NCBI RefSeq assembly: GCF_001625015.1
Contig: NZ_LVWJ02000014.1
Span: 3,906,001 to 3,970,000 of the forward strand
DNA: 64,000 nt
Direction: 5' to 3'
Source of the DNA: Lewinella sp. 4G2
GTDB lineage: Bacteria; Bacteroidota; Bacteroidia; Chitinophagales; Saprospiraceae
Of this stretch, positions 1 to 8,637 are shown in pieces; the stretch's first letter is position 1; every line of letters starts with the position of its first letter. The notes below the pieces were generated by a model. The model saw only the letters and a program-made list of their open reading frames with translations, was not told where the DNA came from and made no database searches. Position numbers and translations under genes: made by a program.

Positions 1-1020
1 CCTCACGTTGACGGGGATGAGCTCTAGCAAAGTATCGTTGCGCACTACGTAGACTTCGGATTCGTCAACGAGCTTATCGCGATCGATCTCCACTACGTTT
101 TCGAACACTTTGGCGTCGGCTTCGCCGCGGAGGTACATCCCCTCGCGTAAGTCCCGACCGCTTACGCCTACATAGACATTGACGGTTTGGCTGGCGGGGT
201 CGATCTGATCGCTGACGCGGCGAATGGTGCCCGTCCAGCTGCCCGCGATGTCTTCGCTGTAGAGCTCGACCTTGCCGCCGGGGCGGAGGAAATCCAATTG
301 GCTGAGGGGTACGGTGGCGACCATTTCGTAGTAGCCGGTGGCCATCAATTCACCGAGTTGCTGGCCGGGGCGGACTACCGTTCCCTGATCTACCGTAGCC
401 GTAGTAAGGACACCGCTGAAGGGGGCCGTGAGTACGTATTTACCGAGCCGATCCTCGAGAGATTTGATGGAATAGTACTGAGTGGCCAGGTTACGGCCGG
501 CTACGAAAAGGCGTTCGCGCTGGTTCTGTGCTTCGGGGAGTGCCGGGAGGGGGTCATCCACCGAGAAATTGTTGAGGTACCGGTTCCAAGCCTCGAAGCT
601 CTCTGGGTAGTCGATCTTGAGGTCGGGCATCATGTTGGCGATGCTATTCAACAGGGTAGCCTTCTGGGCCTGGATGTTGTAGCGTGCCTCCGTGTTGTCA
701 ATTCGCAGTAGGGTTTGCCCTTCTTTAAAGTACGTGCCCTCTTTGAACGGCTTACCCGTTTCTCGGACGGCGCCCCCAACTTCGGTGAAGAGCGGGATCT
801 TATTGTAGGCTTGCAACCTCCCCTGCACGCCAAGCTCGGAATTGATGTTGGCGTTAAGCACCGTGATGGTTTCCACCTCCTTGATGCGTTCGGGGATATC
901 TCGTTTGGGTGGGTCCGCCTTCAGATCGCCGAGGGCCTTGTAGCCGAAGTAGCCACCGGCGATGATGGCAATGCCCAGCACGGCTTTGAGGGCAACGGTG
1001 TACCAGGGTTGCTTATTCAT
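1..1020 (-). CDS. RND efflux periplasmic adaptor (HlyD/AcrA family), 3' end cut off by window edge
   Basis: This is the membrane fusion subunit of a tripartite efflux pump: it bridges an inner-membrane RND transporter and an outer-membrane channel. Reading the minus strand from 1020 gives an N-terminal membrane anchor (residues about 8-26), a lipoyl-type half (GRLQAYNKIPLFTEVGG), a helical hairpin, the second lipoyl half (LTAPFSGVLTTATVDQGTVVRPGQ) and beta-barrel region (GKVELYSEDI). About 340 codons are present and the frame is open at position 1, so the C-terminus lies outside. The ATG overlaps the end of the MarR gene by 8 bp (1013-1020), so the two are co-transcribed, and the regulator probably controls the pump. 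The transporter genes should follow beyond position 1. Confidence 0.9.
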   Translation of the reverse strand, partial: MNKQPWYTVALKAVLGIAIIAGGYFGYKALGDLKADPPKRDIPERIKEVETITVLNANINSELGVQGRLQAYNKIPLFTEVGGAVRETGKPFKEGTYFKEGQTLLRIDNTEARYNIQAQKATLLNSIANMMPDLKIDYPESFEAWNRYLNNFSVDDPLPALPEAQNQRERLFVAGRNLATQYYSIKSLEDRLGKYVLTAPFSGVLTTATVDQGTVVRPGQQLGELMATGYYEMVATVPLSQLDFLRPGGKVELYSEDIAGSWTGTIRRVSDQIDPASQTVNVYVGVSGRDLREGMYLRGEADAKVFENVVEIDRDKLVDESEVYVVRNDTLLELIPVNVR

Positions 1021-1483
1021 GGGTGGATTGTTTGGCGTAAAGCGTTACTTCCCGTTGTGCTTCGTAAATGGAAAAGAGTACTTCGTTGCAGATGGCCAGT
1101 TTTTCGGGGTCAATGCTTTCAGTGGCCTTTTCGAGTACGGTTTGCATTTCTTCCTGTGCGTGTTGCCAGAACTTGCGCCCTTGTTTAGTGATGGAGATCA
1201 TCTTCTGGCGGCGGTCAATGGTGTCGGGCACGCGGGTAATCAGGCCAGCGTTCTCCATTTGTTGTACCGCCCGGGTGATGGTCGCTTTATCCTTCACCGT
1301 CGTGATGGCCAGGTCCTGCTGCCGCTGCGGGCTTTGGGCGGATAGATCAGCCAGTAGCCCAATGTGCGGGCCCTGAGCTTCGAACTTATCAAAGGTGATT
1401 CTTTCCATGGCGAGGCGGGCCAGTTGCCGGCCAACGCGGTTCGTTAGAAAGATGAGGTTATCGGAGTGATCGTCTGCGGTCAA
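1013..1483 (-). CDS. MarR-family transcriptional regulator
   Basis: A winged-helix repressor of the MarR family. The region reading VKDKATITRAVQQMENAGLITRVPDTIDRRQKMISITKQG (split here only by its length: recognition helix, then the wing with the DRR motif) is diagnostic. The frame is open to an ATG at 1579, but the extra 30 residues do not look like MarR sequence; a TTG start at 1483 puts the usual short N-terminal helix before FLTNRVGRQL and gives 156 residues. The start is therefore uncertain. Its last codons overlap the efflux adaptor start by 8 bp, which suggests it regulates that pump and itself, responding to a small lipophilic compound as is typical of the family. Confidence 0.88.
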   Translation of the reverse strand: MTADDHSDNLIFLTNRVGRQLARLAMERITFDKFEAQGPHIGLLADLSAQSPQRQQDLAITTVKDKATITRAVQQMENAGLITRVPDTIDRRQKMISITKQGRKFWQHAQEEMQTVLEKATESIDPEKLAICNEVLFSIYEAQREVTLYAKQSTHE

Positions 1484-1597
1484 GGTATTGTTATCGTTGT
1501 GATTGCAACGGCAACGCAGCAATAGCCAATAGGTTTCTTGCCCAACCAATATTGTTAGGTTTAAAGTTGCCTTCATCAAGTTCGAGGCTTGTTATCT

Positions 1598-1614
1598 GGC
1601 GCTGCCGCGGGTGC
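1598..1614 (+). repeat. Dispersed 17-bp repeat, copy 1
   Basis: One change (A12 to G) from the consensus GGCGCTGCCGCAGGTGC. It is followed by GAGGTAATTGGGAG, which fits the purine/GGG tail. It lies between the divergent MarR and GH31 genes and faces copy 2 tail to tail. Confidence 0.85.
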
Positions 1615-1649
1615 GAGGTAATTGGGAGTGGTCCCCTTCCCATTTTTTG

Positions 1650-1666
1650 ACACCTGCGGCAGCGCA
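1650..1666 (-). repeat. Dispersed 17-bp repeat, copy 2
   Basis: Minus-strand copy with changes at the two terminal positions (core of 15 bp exact). Its tail on the minus strand, CAAAAAATGGGAAG, is identical to that of copy 4 at 8879, so similarity between these two copies extends over more than 25 bp. Confidence 0.85.
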
Positions 1667-1779
1667 GAATAAATCCTAACGGTAATTGGCAACCTGCAGT
1701 GAATTCGGACGTTTCGCCTGTTTCCGCAACCAAGGTTATAACCTACCTTGCACCACCCCAAAGCACACCCCGCTCCCAC

Positions 1780-4308
1780 ATGACAAAGCTCAACAAAAAA
1801 GCTCGCCGCCCCTACGCACCGGCCGCCAACGCTACGAACAACACCGACACCGCAAATACCGCTCGCTACGACGACGTGTACTATGTCCACCGGATCGGAA
1901 AAGTGACGGGCGTGGAAGAAGTGGACCGCCAGACCTACCTCGTGCTCAGCGAAGGAGAAGCAAACCTGTACGTGCAGTTTTGGTCCCCCACCCTGTTTCG
2001 CTTTCGGATTGTGGTGAACACCCCCCGCCGCGACTTCAGCTACGGGATCGACCCGGAGGCCAAAATGGAATCGACGAAGGTGACGAAGAAGGAAGGGAAA
2101 TCCGCCTTCGGCCTCAGCACCAGTGCCCTCCGTTTGGAGATCGCCAAAGAAGACGGCCGGCTGAAGATCTCCGACAAGGCGACGCTCACGCTGATCCACG
2201 AATACGCCGAACCCTTCTACGCAAGGACCACCCTGCAAAACGGCCTGGAACAGGTCCGCATCCAACTGAGTACGGACAAAAAGGAGAAGTTCTTCGGCCT
2301 CGGCGACAAGTGCTGGGACACTGACCTGCAGGGCACCCAGTGGATGAACTACTGCGAAGACGCCTTCGCCTTCAACCGTGGCCGCGAAACGAACTACCGG
2401 GCCATCCCCTTCTACTACGGACTAAAGGAAGGCAAGGCTTACGGACTATTTCTGGACAACAGCTACCGCAGCCACTTCGACTTCAACAAGGCCGGCGACA
2501 ACCTGACTACGGTGTGGGCCGACGGCGGGGATATGAACTACTACTTCATTTACGGGCCCGACCTTAATAAGGTCGCCGAGGATTACCACGGCCTCACCGG
2601 CACCCCGGAACTCCCCCCCCTCTGGGCCTTCGGGTTCCACCAGTGCCGCTGGAGTTATTACCCCGAAAAAAGGGTGCGGGAATTGGCGCAGACCTTCCGC
2701 GATAAAAAGATTCCCTGCGATGCCATTTACCTGGACATCGACTACATGGATGGCTACCGTTGCTTTACGTGGAACAAAGAACACTTCCCCGACCCCAAGC
2801 AACTCATCAGTGACCTGAGGGAGGATAATTTCCATACGGTGGTGATGATCGATCCGGGGATCCGGGTGGACCCGGAATACCACGTCTACAAGGATATGGC
2901 GGCTAATGGCTACGCGTGTATGCGCCCCGACGGCACCCCGATGATTGGCCCGGTATGGCCACCGGAGTGTGTTTGGCCGGACTACACCAACCCGGTCGTC
3001 CGCGACTGGTGGGGAACCCTCTACCGGGAACTCTACAACGAGCAGGGCGTCAGCGGATTCTGGAACGATATGAATGAGCCGGCCATGTTCAAGGTCAATA
3101 ACCTGACCTTCCCGGACAACATCCGCCACGACATGGACGGGCAGCCTTCGCACCATAAGGAAGCCCACAACATTTACGGGTTGCAAATGACACGGGCCAG
3201 TTACGACGGACTCAAGGCACTGCAACCAGCTAAGCGGCCCTTCCTGCTGGGTCGGGCCAGCTACTCCGGTGGCCAGCGCTACGCTGCTCTGTGGACGGGT
3301 GACAACATCGCCAGTTGGGAACACCTCGAACTGGCCAACCGCCAGTGTATCCGCATGGCCATTAGCGGTTTTAGTAATATCGGTACGGACATCGGCGGAT
3401 TCGTTGACAACCCTTCACCGGAACTACTCACTCGCTGGCTTCAATTAGCTGTATTCCATCCACTTATGCGCATCCACTCAATGGGCAATAATACGGATGG
3501 CGCTGCGGAAGCGGAGGCGGACGAAGTCAAGAAAGCGGAAGAACTCAACCGCCAGGACCAGGAACCGTGGGTCCACGGCAAGGAGCACACCAAACGCAAC
3601 CGGCGGGCCATCGAGATGCGGTACCAGCTGCTGCCCTACCTCTACACCGCCTTCCAGCACCACGTCCATACGGGCCGCCCAGTCCTACGCAACCTCTTCT
3701 TTTACGACCAGGAAGATCCGATGTGTTTCAAGTTTGCTGACCAGTTCTTCTACGGAGAGGACCTACTCGTTTGTCCCGTACTAAAAGAGGGTGCTAAGTC
3801 CATGCAGGTTTACCTCCCGCAGGGTGAGTGGTACGATTTTTGGACGGGCCAACGCCACGCTGGTAAGCAGAAGATGAAAGTGAAGGTCAAGGCGGACCGC
3901 ATTCCCATCTTCGTTCGTGCCGGCGCCGTCCTACCTACGTTCGATATAGTGCAGAGCACTGCGGAGACCCAATCGCTCAACTCCGTCGAGTTAAGCATTT
4001 TTGCCGCTGACGCAGGTACCAGTGTTTTGTACTGGGACGCGGGCGATGGCTACGGGCACGAGGCCGGGCAGTTCGCTGAACGGACCTACTCCATCACGAA
4101 AAACAAGAACAAACTGACGTTGCAGCAATCCGCAGCGGGTAATTTCAATCCCAGTTTCCAGGTGGCGGAATTACGCTTCATTGGTCTGACTGCCCCACCC
4201 CGGAAAATCACCGTCGATGGCCGCAAGATCACGGCGGGCATTTACTACGGCAAGCGGGCGGTAGTAGTCAACGTACCCTTCAACTTCTCGGAGGTGGTGA
4301 TTGACTGA
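1780..4308 (+). CDS. Alpha-glucosidase, glycoside hydrolase family 31
   Basis: Retaining exo-alpha-glucosidase releasing glucose from alpha-glucosides such as maltooligosaccharides. The order is N-terminal beta-sandwich (galactose-mutarotase-like), (beta/alpha)8 barrel, and C-terminal beta domains. The GH31 signature GFWNDMNEP carries the nucleophile Asp near residue 430, and WTGDN near residue 508 carries the acid/base Asp. The frame is open upstream to a GTG at 1699, but the ATG at 1780 starts a more sensible protein of 842 residues. I see no clear signal peptide, so the enzyme is probably cytoplasmic. It may work with the pullulanase at 43055-45061 on branched alpha-glucans, although the two are far apart. 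Confidence 0.93.
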   Translation: MTKLNKKARRPYAPAANATNNTDTANTARYDDVYYVHRIGKVTGVEEVDRQTYLVLSEGEANLYVQFWSPTLFRFRIVVNTPRRDFSYGIDPEAKMESTKVTKKEGKSAFGLSTSALRLEIAKEDGRLKISDKATLTLIHEYAEPFYARTTLQNGLEQVRIQLSTDKKEKFFGLGDKCWDTDLQGTQWMNYCEDAFAFNRGRETNYRAIPFYYGLKEGKAYGLFLDNSYRSHFDFNKAGDNLTTVWADGGDMNYYFIYGPDLNKVAEDYHGLTGTPELPPLWAFGFHQCRWSYYPEKRVRELAQTFRDKKIPCDAIYLDIDYMDGYRCFTWNKEHFPDPKQLISDLREDNFHTVVMIDPGIRVDPEYHVYKDMAANGYACMRPDGTPMIGPVWPPECVWPDYTNPVVRDWWGTLYRELYNEQGVSGFWNDMNEPAMFKVNNLTFPDNIRHDMDGQPSHHKEAHNIYGLQMTRASYDGLKALQPAKRPFLLGRASYSGGQRYAALWTGDNIASWEHLELANRQCIRMAISGFSNIGTDIGGFVDNPSPELLTRWLQLAVFHPLMRIHSMGNNTDGAAEAEADEVKKAEELNRQDQEPWVHGKEHTKRNRRAIEMRYQLLPYLYTAFQHHVHTGRPVLRNLFFYDQEDPMCFKFADQFFYGEDLLVCPVLKEGAKSMQVYLPQGEWYDFWTGQRHAGKQKMKVKVKADRIPIFVRAGAVLPTFDIVQSTAETQSLNSVELSIFAADAGTSVLYWDAGDGYGHEAGQFAERTYSITKNKNKLTLQQSAAGNFNPSFQVAELRFIGLTAPPRKITVDGRKITAGIYYGKRAVVVNVPFNFSEVVID

Positions 4309-4406
4309 TTCGGATCTACTTTCAGTATCCAATCCCTGATGAGCACAACGATGAGTCAACTTTGTACGATTCGCCAGGTTGATGACTGCCACTAACCCTT
4401 GTTACC

Positions 4407-5003
4407 ATGTTTACCGGAATCATCGAAAGCAGCGGAACGATTACCCAAATCCGCAAGGAGGACGATAACGTGCATTTCACCGTTGCGGCCAGCATCAGCA
4501 GCGAACTCAAGATCGACCAGTCACTGGCCCACGACGGCGTTTGCTTGACGGTCGTTGCGTTGACGGAGGACAGCCATACTGTCACAGCCATCCGCGAAAC
4601 CCTGGACCGCACCCGGCTCGGAGAATGGAAAGAAGGCGATACCGTCAACCTGGAAAGAGCCATGCAGGCCGGCGCCAGGTTGGATGGCCACATCGTGCAG
4701 GGGCACGTCGATACCGTTGGAGAGTGCCTCGACGTGGAAGAAGCCGGTGGCAGTTGGTACTACACCTTTCGCTACGTACCCACGCCCGAACACCTCCTCG
4801 TAGACAAGGGCAGCGTCTGCGTCAATGGCGTCTCATTAACGGTGGTGGAGCCCGTGGGTGATGAATTTAAGGTGGCCATCATCCCGTACACATATGAGCA
4901 TACCAACTTCAAGGACCTACGGCCAGGCTCCAAGGTGAACCTGGAATTCGACATCATCGGAAAGTACATCGCCCGGCAGATGGCGGCTTACAAAGCGCTC
5001 TAG
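4407..5003 (+). CDS. ribE: Riboflavin synthase alpha subunit
   Basis: Catalyses dismutation of two 6,7-dimethyl-8-ribityllumazine molecules to riboflavin and a pyrimidine. The 198-residue protein begins with the family-typical MFTGIIE and contains two homologous lumazine-binding halves, each with the GxxVCLTV/GVSLTV and GHxVxGHVDT type motifs (DGHIVQGHVD near residue 92, SVCVNGVSLTVV near residue 137). Full length for the family. It lies 98 bp downstream of the alpha-glucosidase and 37 bp upstream of rimM on the same strand. RibF, which uses the product, is at the far end of the window. Confidence 0.97.
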   Translation: MFTGIIESSGTITQIRKEDDNVHFTVAASISSELKIDQSLAHDGVCLTVVALTEDSHTVTAIRETLDRTRLGEWKEGDTVNLERAMQAGARLDGHIVQGHVDTVGECLDVEEAGGSWYYTFRYVPTPEHLLVDKGSVCVNGVSLTVVEPVGDEFKVAIIPYTYEHTNFKDLRPGSKVNLEFDIIGKYIARQMAAYKAL

Positions 5004-5040
5004 CTCGAGCGATACGGCAGACAACGAAAAGCGCAGGACT

Positions 5041-5559
5041 ATGAACCTCATCGAAATTGGTTGGCTCGGCAAGGCCCACGGGCTGAAGGGGGAAATCAAA
5101 GCCCACGTCTCCGACTTTTATGAAGACGATCTCTTCCGAGCGACCTCCATCCACGTGGGGGACCCGGCGGTGCCCTATTTCCTTGAGCAGGTCCGGGCCG
5201 GCGGCAGCGTGATCCTGAAAATTGAGGAACTGGACAACCGCGAGCAGGTAGCCCTGCTGTCCAACCGCCCCCTCTTCCTCATGGATTCCCAGGTTGAAGA
5301 AAAGGAAGCGGAAGGAGCGGATACGCCCTTCGACGCGCTGATCGGTTACCGTATTCAGGCGGAGGGTTACCCGCTGCTTGGGCCCATCACCGGCATCATG
5401 GATCTGCCCTCCCACTACCTGGCCGAACTGACGCACGACGGGCGCGAGATCCTGGTCCCGCTTCACGAGGACCTGGTCGTTTCCGTCGATGAAGAAGAAA
5501 AGATCTTGGGGATGGCCTTACCGGAGGGCCTGGTTTCAGCGTCAGATGGCGAGGATTGA
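5041..5559 (+). CDS. rimM: Ribosome maturation factor RimM
   Basis: Assists assembly of the 30S subunit head by binding S19. The N-terminal RimM motif GWLGKAHGLKGEIK is clear (residues 8-21), followed by the N-terminal barrel and a C-terminal PRC-barrel-like half (IGYRIQAEGYPLLGPITGIMDL, then EILVPLHEDLV). The length of 172 residues is normal. In many bacteria rimM follows rpsP; here it follows riboflavin synthase instead and no S16 gene is visible. A 164-bp inverted repeat starts 3 bp after its stop codon. Confidence 0.95.
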   Translation: MNLIEIGWLGKAHGLKGEIKAHVSDFYEDDLFRATSIHVGDPAVPYFLEQVRAGGSVILKIEELDNREQVALLSNRPLFLMDSQVEEKEAEGADTPFDALIGYRIQAEGYPLLGPITGIMDLPSHYLAELTHDGREILVPLHEDLVVSVDEEEKILGMALPEGLVSASDGED

Positions 5560-5561
5560 TT

Positions 5562-5725
5562 TATAGTCTGACAACCCAGGATTTGAGAATGTTAGCTAGC
5601 CCTTTTTCCGTCTAGCTGCGTTAAAAAGCCTCGCCGACGCTATGGCGTCGCCTACGTTTTTTGCCTTGCTAGACGAAAAAATGACGTCGCTACCAAAATC
5701 ACAAATCCTAAGTTGTCAGACTATA
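5562..5725. repeat. 164-bp long inverted repeat (MITE-like or giant hairpin)
   Basis: The ends form a perfect 14-bp inverted repeat (TATAGTCTGACAAC at 5562-5575 and its complement at 5712-5725). Inside, GGATTTG, GTCTAGC and GGCGACGC-type blocks are also mirrored around the centre GACGC-TATG-GCGTC near 5636-5649. It starts 3 bp after the rimM stop. It could be a non-autonomous transposon remnant or act as a terminator; only a TA flank is a possible target duplication. Confidence 0.75.
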
Positions 5726-5817
5726 GCCAAGAAAAATTGAGTCTCCCGCCAACGCCAGGTGCAAGGATGTACGTCTCCCCCGGTAAGCTACCTTAATCCA
5801 AAAGAAAATCGCTTACC

Positions 5818-7101
5818 ATGCGTTACCTGATCCTATTCCTGTTTTCCTGTATTACCCTCACCAGTTGCCTCGAAGAGACTTGTGAGGATACCATTATCCT
5901 GCAAGGGTTCGAACCCCGGATTATTTCCACTGCGGATTTCCGCAGTTCCTCCTTTGGTTGTTTTGCGCCCGCTCCCGTTTGCCAGGCGACTGGTTTCTAC
6001 GTCTACCAGCAGTACCTGTTCATGGTGGAGGACAATAAGGGGCTCCACATCATCGACAATTCCGATACGCACAATCCGGTACCCATCACTTGGATGGAAG
6101 TCCCGGGTGGCCAGGGCCTCGCCGTACGTAACGACATCCTTTACATCAACCAGTACACGGACTTGATCGCCTTTGATCTTTCGGACCCGACCACGCCCGA
6201 GTTCATCAGCCGGACGGAGGATGTATTTGAACCCAATAGCGTGTTCACCAGCGTGCTGAGCGACGGTCGGTTCGTAGCGAACTGGGCGGCTAATGGTGAA
6301 ACGCGCGTCGTCAGTTGCAGCTCCCCTAACGGCGGGAACGAAATCTTCTTTGAAGGCGATGTCGCTTTTGCTACCAACATCAACACCTTTTCCAATACGG
6401 CTGGTGCGAACCGTGCCGGCGGTGATGTCGTCGGCCAGGGCGGAAGTTTGGCGCGCTTTACCATCGCTCAATCCACTCTCTACGCCGTCGACGATAACAC
6501 CCTACGGGCCTTCAGCCTGGCGGATGCGCGTAACCCAAGTTTTGAAGCCACGATTGATCTTGGCTGGGGCATCGAAACGATCTTCCCTACGGAGGATAAA
6601 TTATTCATCGGGGCGGCAAACGGGATGCACATCTACGGCATTGATGATCCGCTCAATCCCGAACACCTTTCGACCTTTGACCACGTTTTAGGTTGTGACC
6701 CGGTGGTCGTTTCCGGAGATCTGGCCTACGTCACCCTTTGGGGTGGCCGCGACTGTGGCAGTATTGGCGACCAATTGGAGATCATCGACATCAGTGCGCC
6801 ACGCAATCCTCGTTCCTTACAAGTTACGCCCATGCAATCCAGCCACGGCCTCGGGGTAGCGGAGGGTAAGTTGTTCCTCTGCGGCCAGTGGGAAGGCATG
6901 ATGGTCTTTGACCTGACCGATGACGGTCTGCTGGGTGAACGCCTGGACCGCAGTACCGACATTTTTGCGCGGGACGTCATTCTGCTGCCGGAGAACAATA
7001 AAGCCATCGTCCTCGGCTACGGGCAAGGTGGTATTCAGCAGTACGACTATTCTGATGGAGGCGAACTTACGGCCACCAGCCACATCGACGTGTGTAAGTA
7101 G
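5818..7101 (+). CDS. LVIVD-repeat lipoprotein (beta-propeller)
   Basis: A secreted lipoprotein of 427 residues. The N-terminus is a lipoprotein signal peptide ending in the lipobox LTSC with Cys17. The body contains repeats of the LVIVD type: stretches such as LFMVEDNKGLHIIDNSDTHNP, DLIAFDLSDPTTPEF, MHIYGIDDPLNPEHL and QLEIIDISAPRNPRSL (each a strand pair ending in D-x-S-x-P-x-x-P), which fold as a beta-propeller. The enzymatic role is unknown for such proteins; anchoring on a cell-surface membrane is likely. It stands alone between the inverted repeat and a barrel protein. Confidence 0.85.
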   Translation: MRYLILFLFSCITLTSCLEETCEDTIILQGFEPRIISTADFRSSSFGCFAPAPVCQATGFYVYQQYLFMVEDNKGLHIIDNSDTHNPVPITWMEVPGGQGLAVRNDILYINQYTDLIAFDLSDPTTPEFISRTEDVFEPNSVFTSVLSDGRFVANWAANGETRVVSCSSPNGGNEIFFEGDVAFATNINTFSNTAGANRAGGDVVGQGGSLARFTIAQSTLYAVDDNTLRAFSLADARNPSFEATIDLGWGIETIFPTEDKLFIGAANGMHIYGIDDPLNPEHLSTFDHVLGCDPVVVSGDLAYVTLWGGRDCGSIGDQLEIIDISAPRNPRSLQVTPMQSSHGLGVAEGKLFLCGQWEGMMVFDLTDDGLLGERLDRSTDIFARDVILLPENNKAIVLGYGQGGIQQYDYSDGGELTATSHIDVCK

Positions 7102-7214
7102 GTCACAACCCGTTTTCCGCTTTCTTCGGTAAATTGGACCATTGTCCTGCATCACTGTCTCTCATTCCCTGATAAGGTGCAGTTCAACTTCCTTGATCAA
7201 TACCAAACTCTTCG

Positions 7215-8039
7215 ATGCGCCATTTCCTACTTGCCTTCTTGCTTTGCACCTGCGGCAGCGCCCTCTTCGGGCAGCAAAATCTACCCGTGGTGCAGGACGT
7301 GCTGCACCTTCGCTCTGGCGGTGAGGTGCGGGGGCAAATCCTTGAATTGAAATTCGGAGACGTTGTATTGATCCTCACGCCAAAAGGAGAGACAAAGACA
7401 TTTAAGTGGAACGAGGTGAAGCGGGTCGGATACCGCGAATTCGTCGGAGCAAGACCCAAGACCCCGACTGCTCCTGAGGAGGACACGGAAGCTACGCCCA
7501 TGCCGTTTCAACGCCCAACGCGGGCGTGGTTTCACCGGGTCCATGCACATGGTTTACTCGGCCGTGAGGCTTTACAGAATGACTTCAGCCCCGAAGAGAA
7601 TATCTATGGGCTGGGGATCAGCGCTTACCACCTACGCGCTCTCGGTAAGCTGAATTTAGGGGTTGGTATTGATTATGCCAATATGCACTTTAGCCGGGAA
7701 GAAAGGACCATCGGATTGCTCGGGACGGCGGAGCTAAACCTGCCGGTTTCGGCTTCCAAAAACTGGGGATTCAACGCCCGCTTGAATGCCGGCCCTACCC
7801 TTCCGCTGATTCGCGCCGCTTCCGGTCAGGTAATTGAATCAAGAAAACTGAGTATGCTAGTGGAGCCTTCGCTTGGCATCAATTTCAGCACCGATGGTAA
7901 CCCGTACAGCACACTCAGTATCAATCTTGGCTATCGTTTCCTGGACGCCGGTTTCACGGTCACTACCGCCACGCTCGACCTCGTCGAAAGAACCATCAAC
8001 TACCGCCGCGTCATGCTCGGGGCGGGTTATACCTTTTAG
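7215..8039 (+). CDS. Predicted outer-membrane beta-barrel protein of unknown function
   Basis: A 274-residue exported protein with an N-terminal signal peptide (residues 1-20, ending SALFGQ). Residues about 25-65 form a small domain with alternating strands (VLHLRSGGEVRGQILELKFGDVVLILTPKG, an SH3-like pattern seen in many Bacteroidota envelope proteins). From about residue 105 the protein has alternating amphipathic strands and ends in the aromatic residue (AGYTF), as in outer-membrane barrels. A copy of the dispersed 17-bp repeat forms part of its signal peptide. It lies 43 bp upstream of the sigma-factor gene. I do not recognise a specific family. Confidence 0.75.
   Translation: MRHFLLAFLLCTCGSALFGQQNLPVVQDVLHLRSGGEVRGQILELKFGDVVLILTPKGETKTFKWNEVKRVGYREFVGARPKTPTAPEEDTEATPMPFQRPTRAWFHRVHAHGLLGREALQNDFSPEENIYGLGISAYHLRALGKLNLGVGIDYANMHFSREERTIGLLGTAELNLPVSASKNWGFNARLNAGPTLPLIRAASGQVIESRKLSMLVEPSLGINFSTDGNPYSTLSINLGYRFLDAGFTVTTATLDLVERTINYRRVMLGAGYTF
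7246..7262 (-). repeat. Dispersed 17-bp repeat, copy 3 (exact, in CDS)
   Basis: Exact match on the minus strand, inside the signal-peptide codons of the barrel protein, where the plus strand reads as Cys-Thr-Cys-Gly-Ser-Ala. Tail on the minus strand is AAAGCAAGAAGGCAAG. Confidence 0.9.
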
Positions 8040-8082
8040 CAGTAGAAACTGCCGGAACCATGCACCAATAGCGAACCTCATT

Positions 8083-8637
8083 TTGTCCATTAGCCAACAC
8101 GAACGGGATTTGGTAAGCGGCGCCCTTCGCGGCGACCGCCGATTGCAGGAGGCCTTCTACCGCCACTTCGCACCGGCAGCCCTTACCGTATGCCGCCGCT
8201 ATACGGCAGACCGTAGTGAAGCGATGGAGCTCCTCAACGTGGGTATGCTAAAAGTCTTCGAAAAGCTAGCGCAGTTCCGCGGGGAGGGAAGTCTGGAAGG
8301 GTGGATCAAACGCGTTGTTTTTAACGCTACCATCGATCACTTCCGCAAACACAAGCAGCGGCCAACGTTGGAAATTGCCGACTGGGACCAAGCCGATGAC
8401 GCCGCAGCCACCCACGCGCTGTACGCCGATGACCTGGGCAAGTTGATCAACCTACTGCCCGAACCGACCCGCGAAGTATTCTGGCTCTTTGCCGTTGAGG
8501 GGTACGACCACGCCGAAATCGCCGCCCGCCTTGCCTTCTCCGTAGGTAACAGCCGCTGGCACCTGAATAAAGCCCGAAAAATTTTGAAAGCTCAACTCTC
8601 CACTAAGCCCTACCAACACAATCGCCATGCAGGATAA
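8083..8637 (+). CDS. ECF-type RNA polymerase sigma factor
   Basis: A small sigma-70 family factor. Region 2 is seen in GALRGDRRLQEAFYRHFAP and in the residues around ELLNVGMLKVFEKLAQFRGEGSLEGWIKRVV, and region 4 in LPEPTREVFWLFAVEGYDHAEIAARL followed by the helix SVGNSRWHLNKARKIL. The frame is open far upstream but that part is the antisense of nothing and overlaps the barrel gene; a TTG at 8083, just before SISQHERDLV, is the best start and gives 184 residues. The stop overlaps the next gene by 11 bp, so that protein is its likely partner or anti-sigma factor. Confidence 0.88.
   Translation: MSISQHERDLVSGALRGDRRLQEAFYRHFAPAALTVCRRYTADRSEAMELLNVGMLKVFEKLAQFRGEGSLEGWIKRVVFNATIDHFRKHKQRPTLEIADWDQADDAAATHALYADDLGKLINLLPEPTREVFWLFAVEGYDHAEIAARLAFSVGNSRWHLNKARKILKAQLSTKPYQHNRHAG

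Larger units (their letters stand above)
1598..1666. repeat. Inverted pair of the dispersed repeat, potential 69-nt stem-loop
   Basis: Copies 1 and 2 are in opposite orientation with 35 bp between them. The outer 15-17 bp pair with one or two mismatches and the inner tails (ATTGGGA against TCCCATT) extend the pairing. The structure sits in the divergent control region between the MarR-efflux operon and the alpha-glucosidase. Confidence 0.7.

Noticed and set aside
1576-2265. Minus-strand ORF of 229 codons across the MarR-GH31 gap
   Set aside because: Lies antisense to the GH31 gene and through the repeat pair; its APAAAP stretches come from the repeat, not from a protein family.
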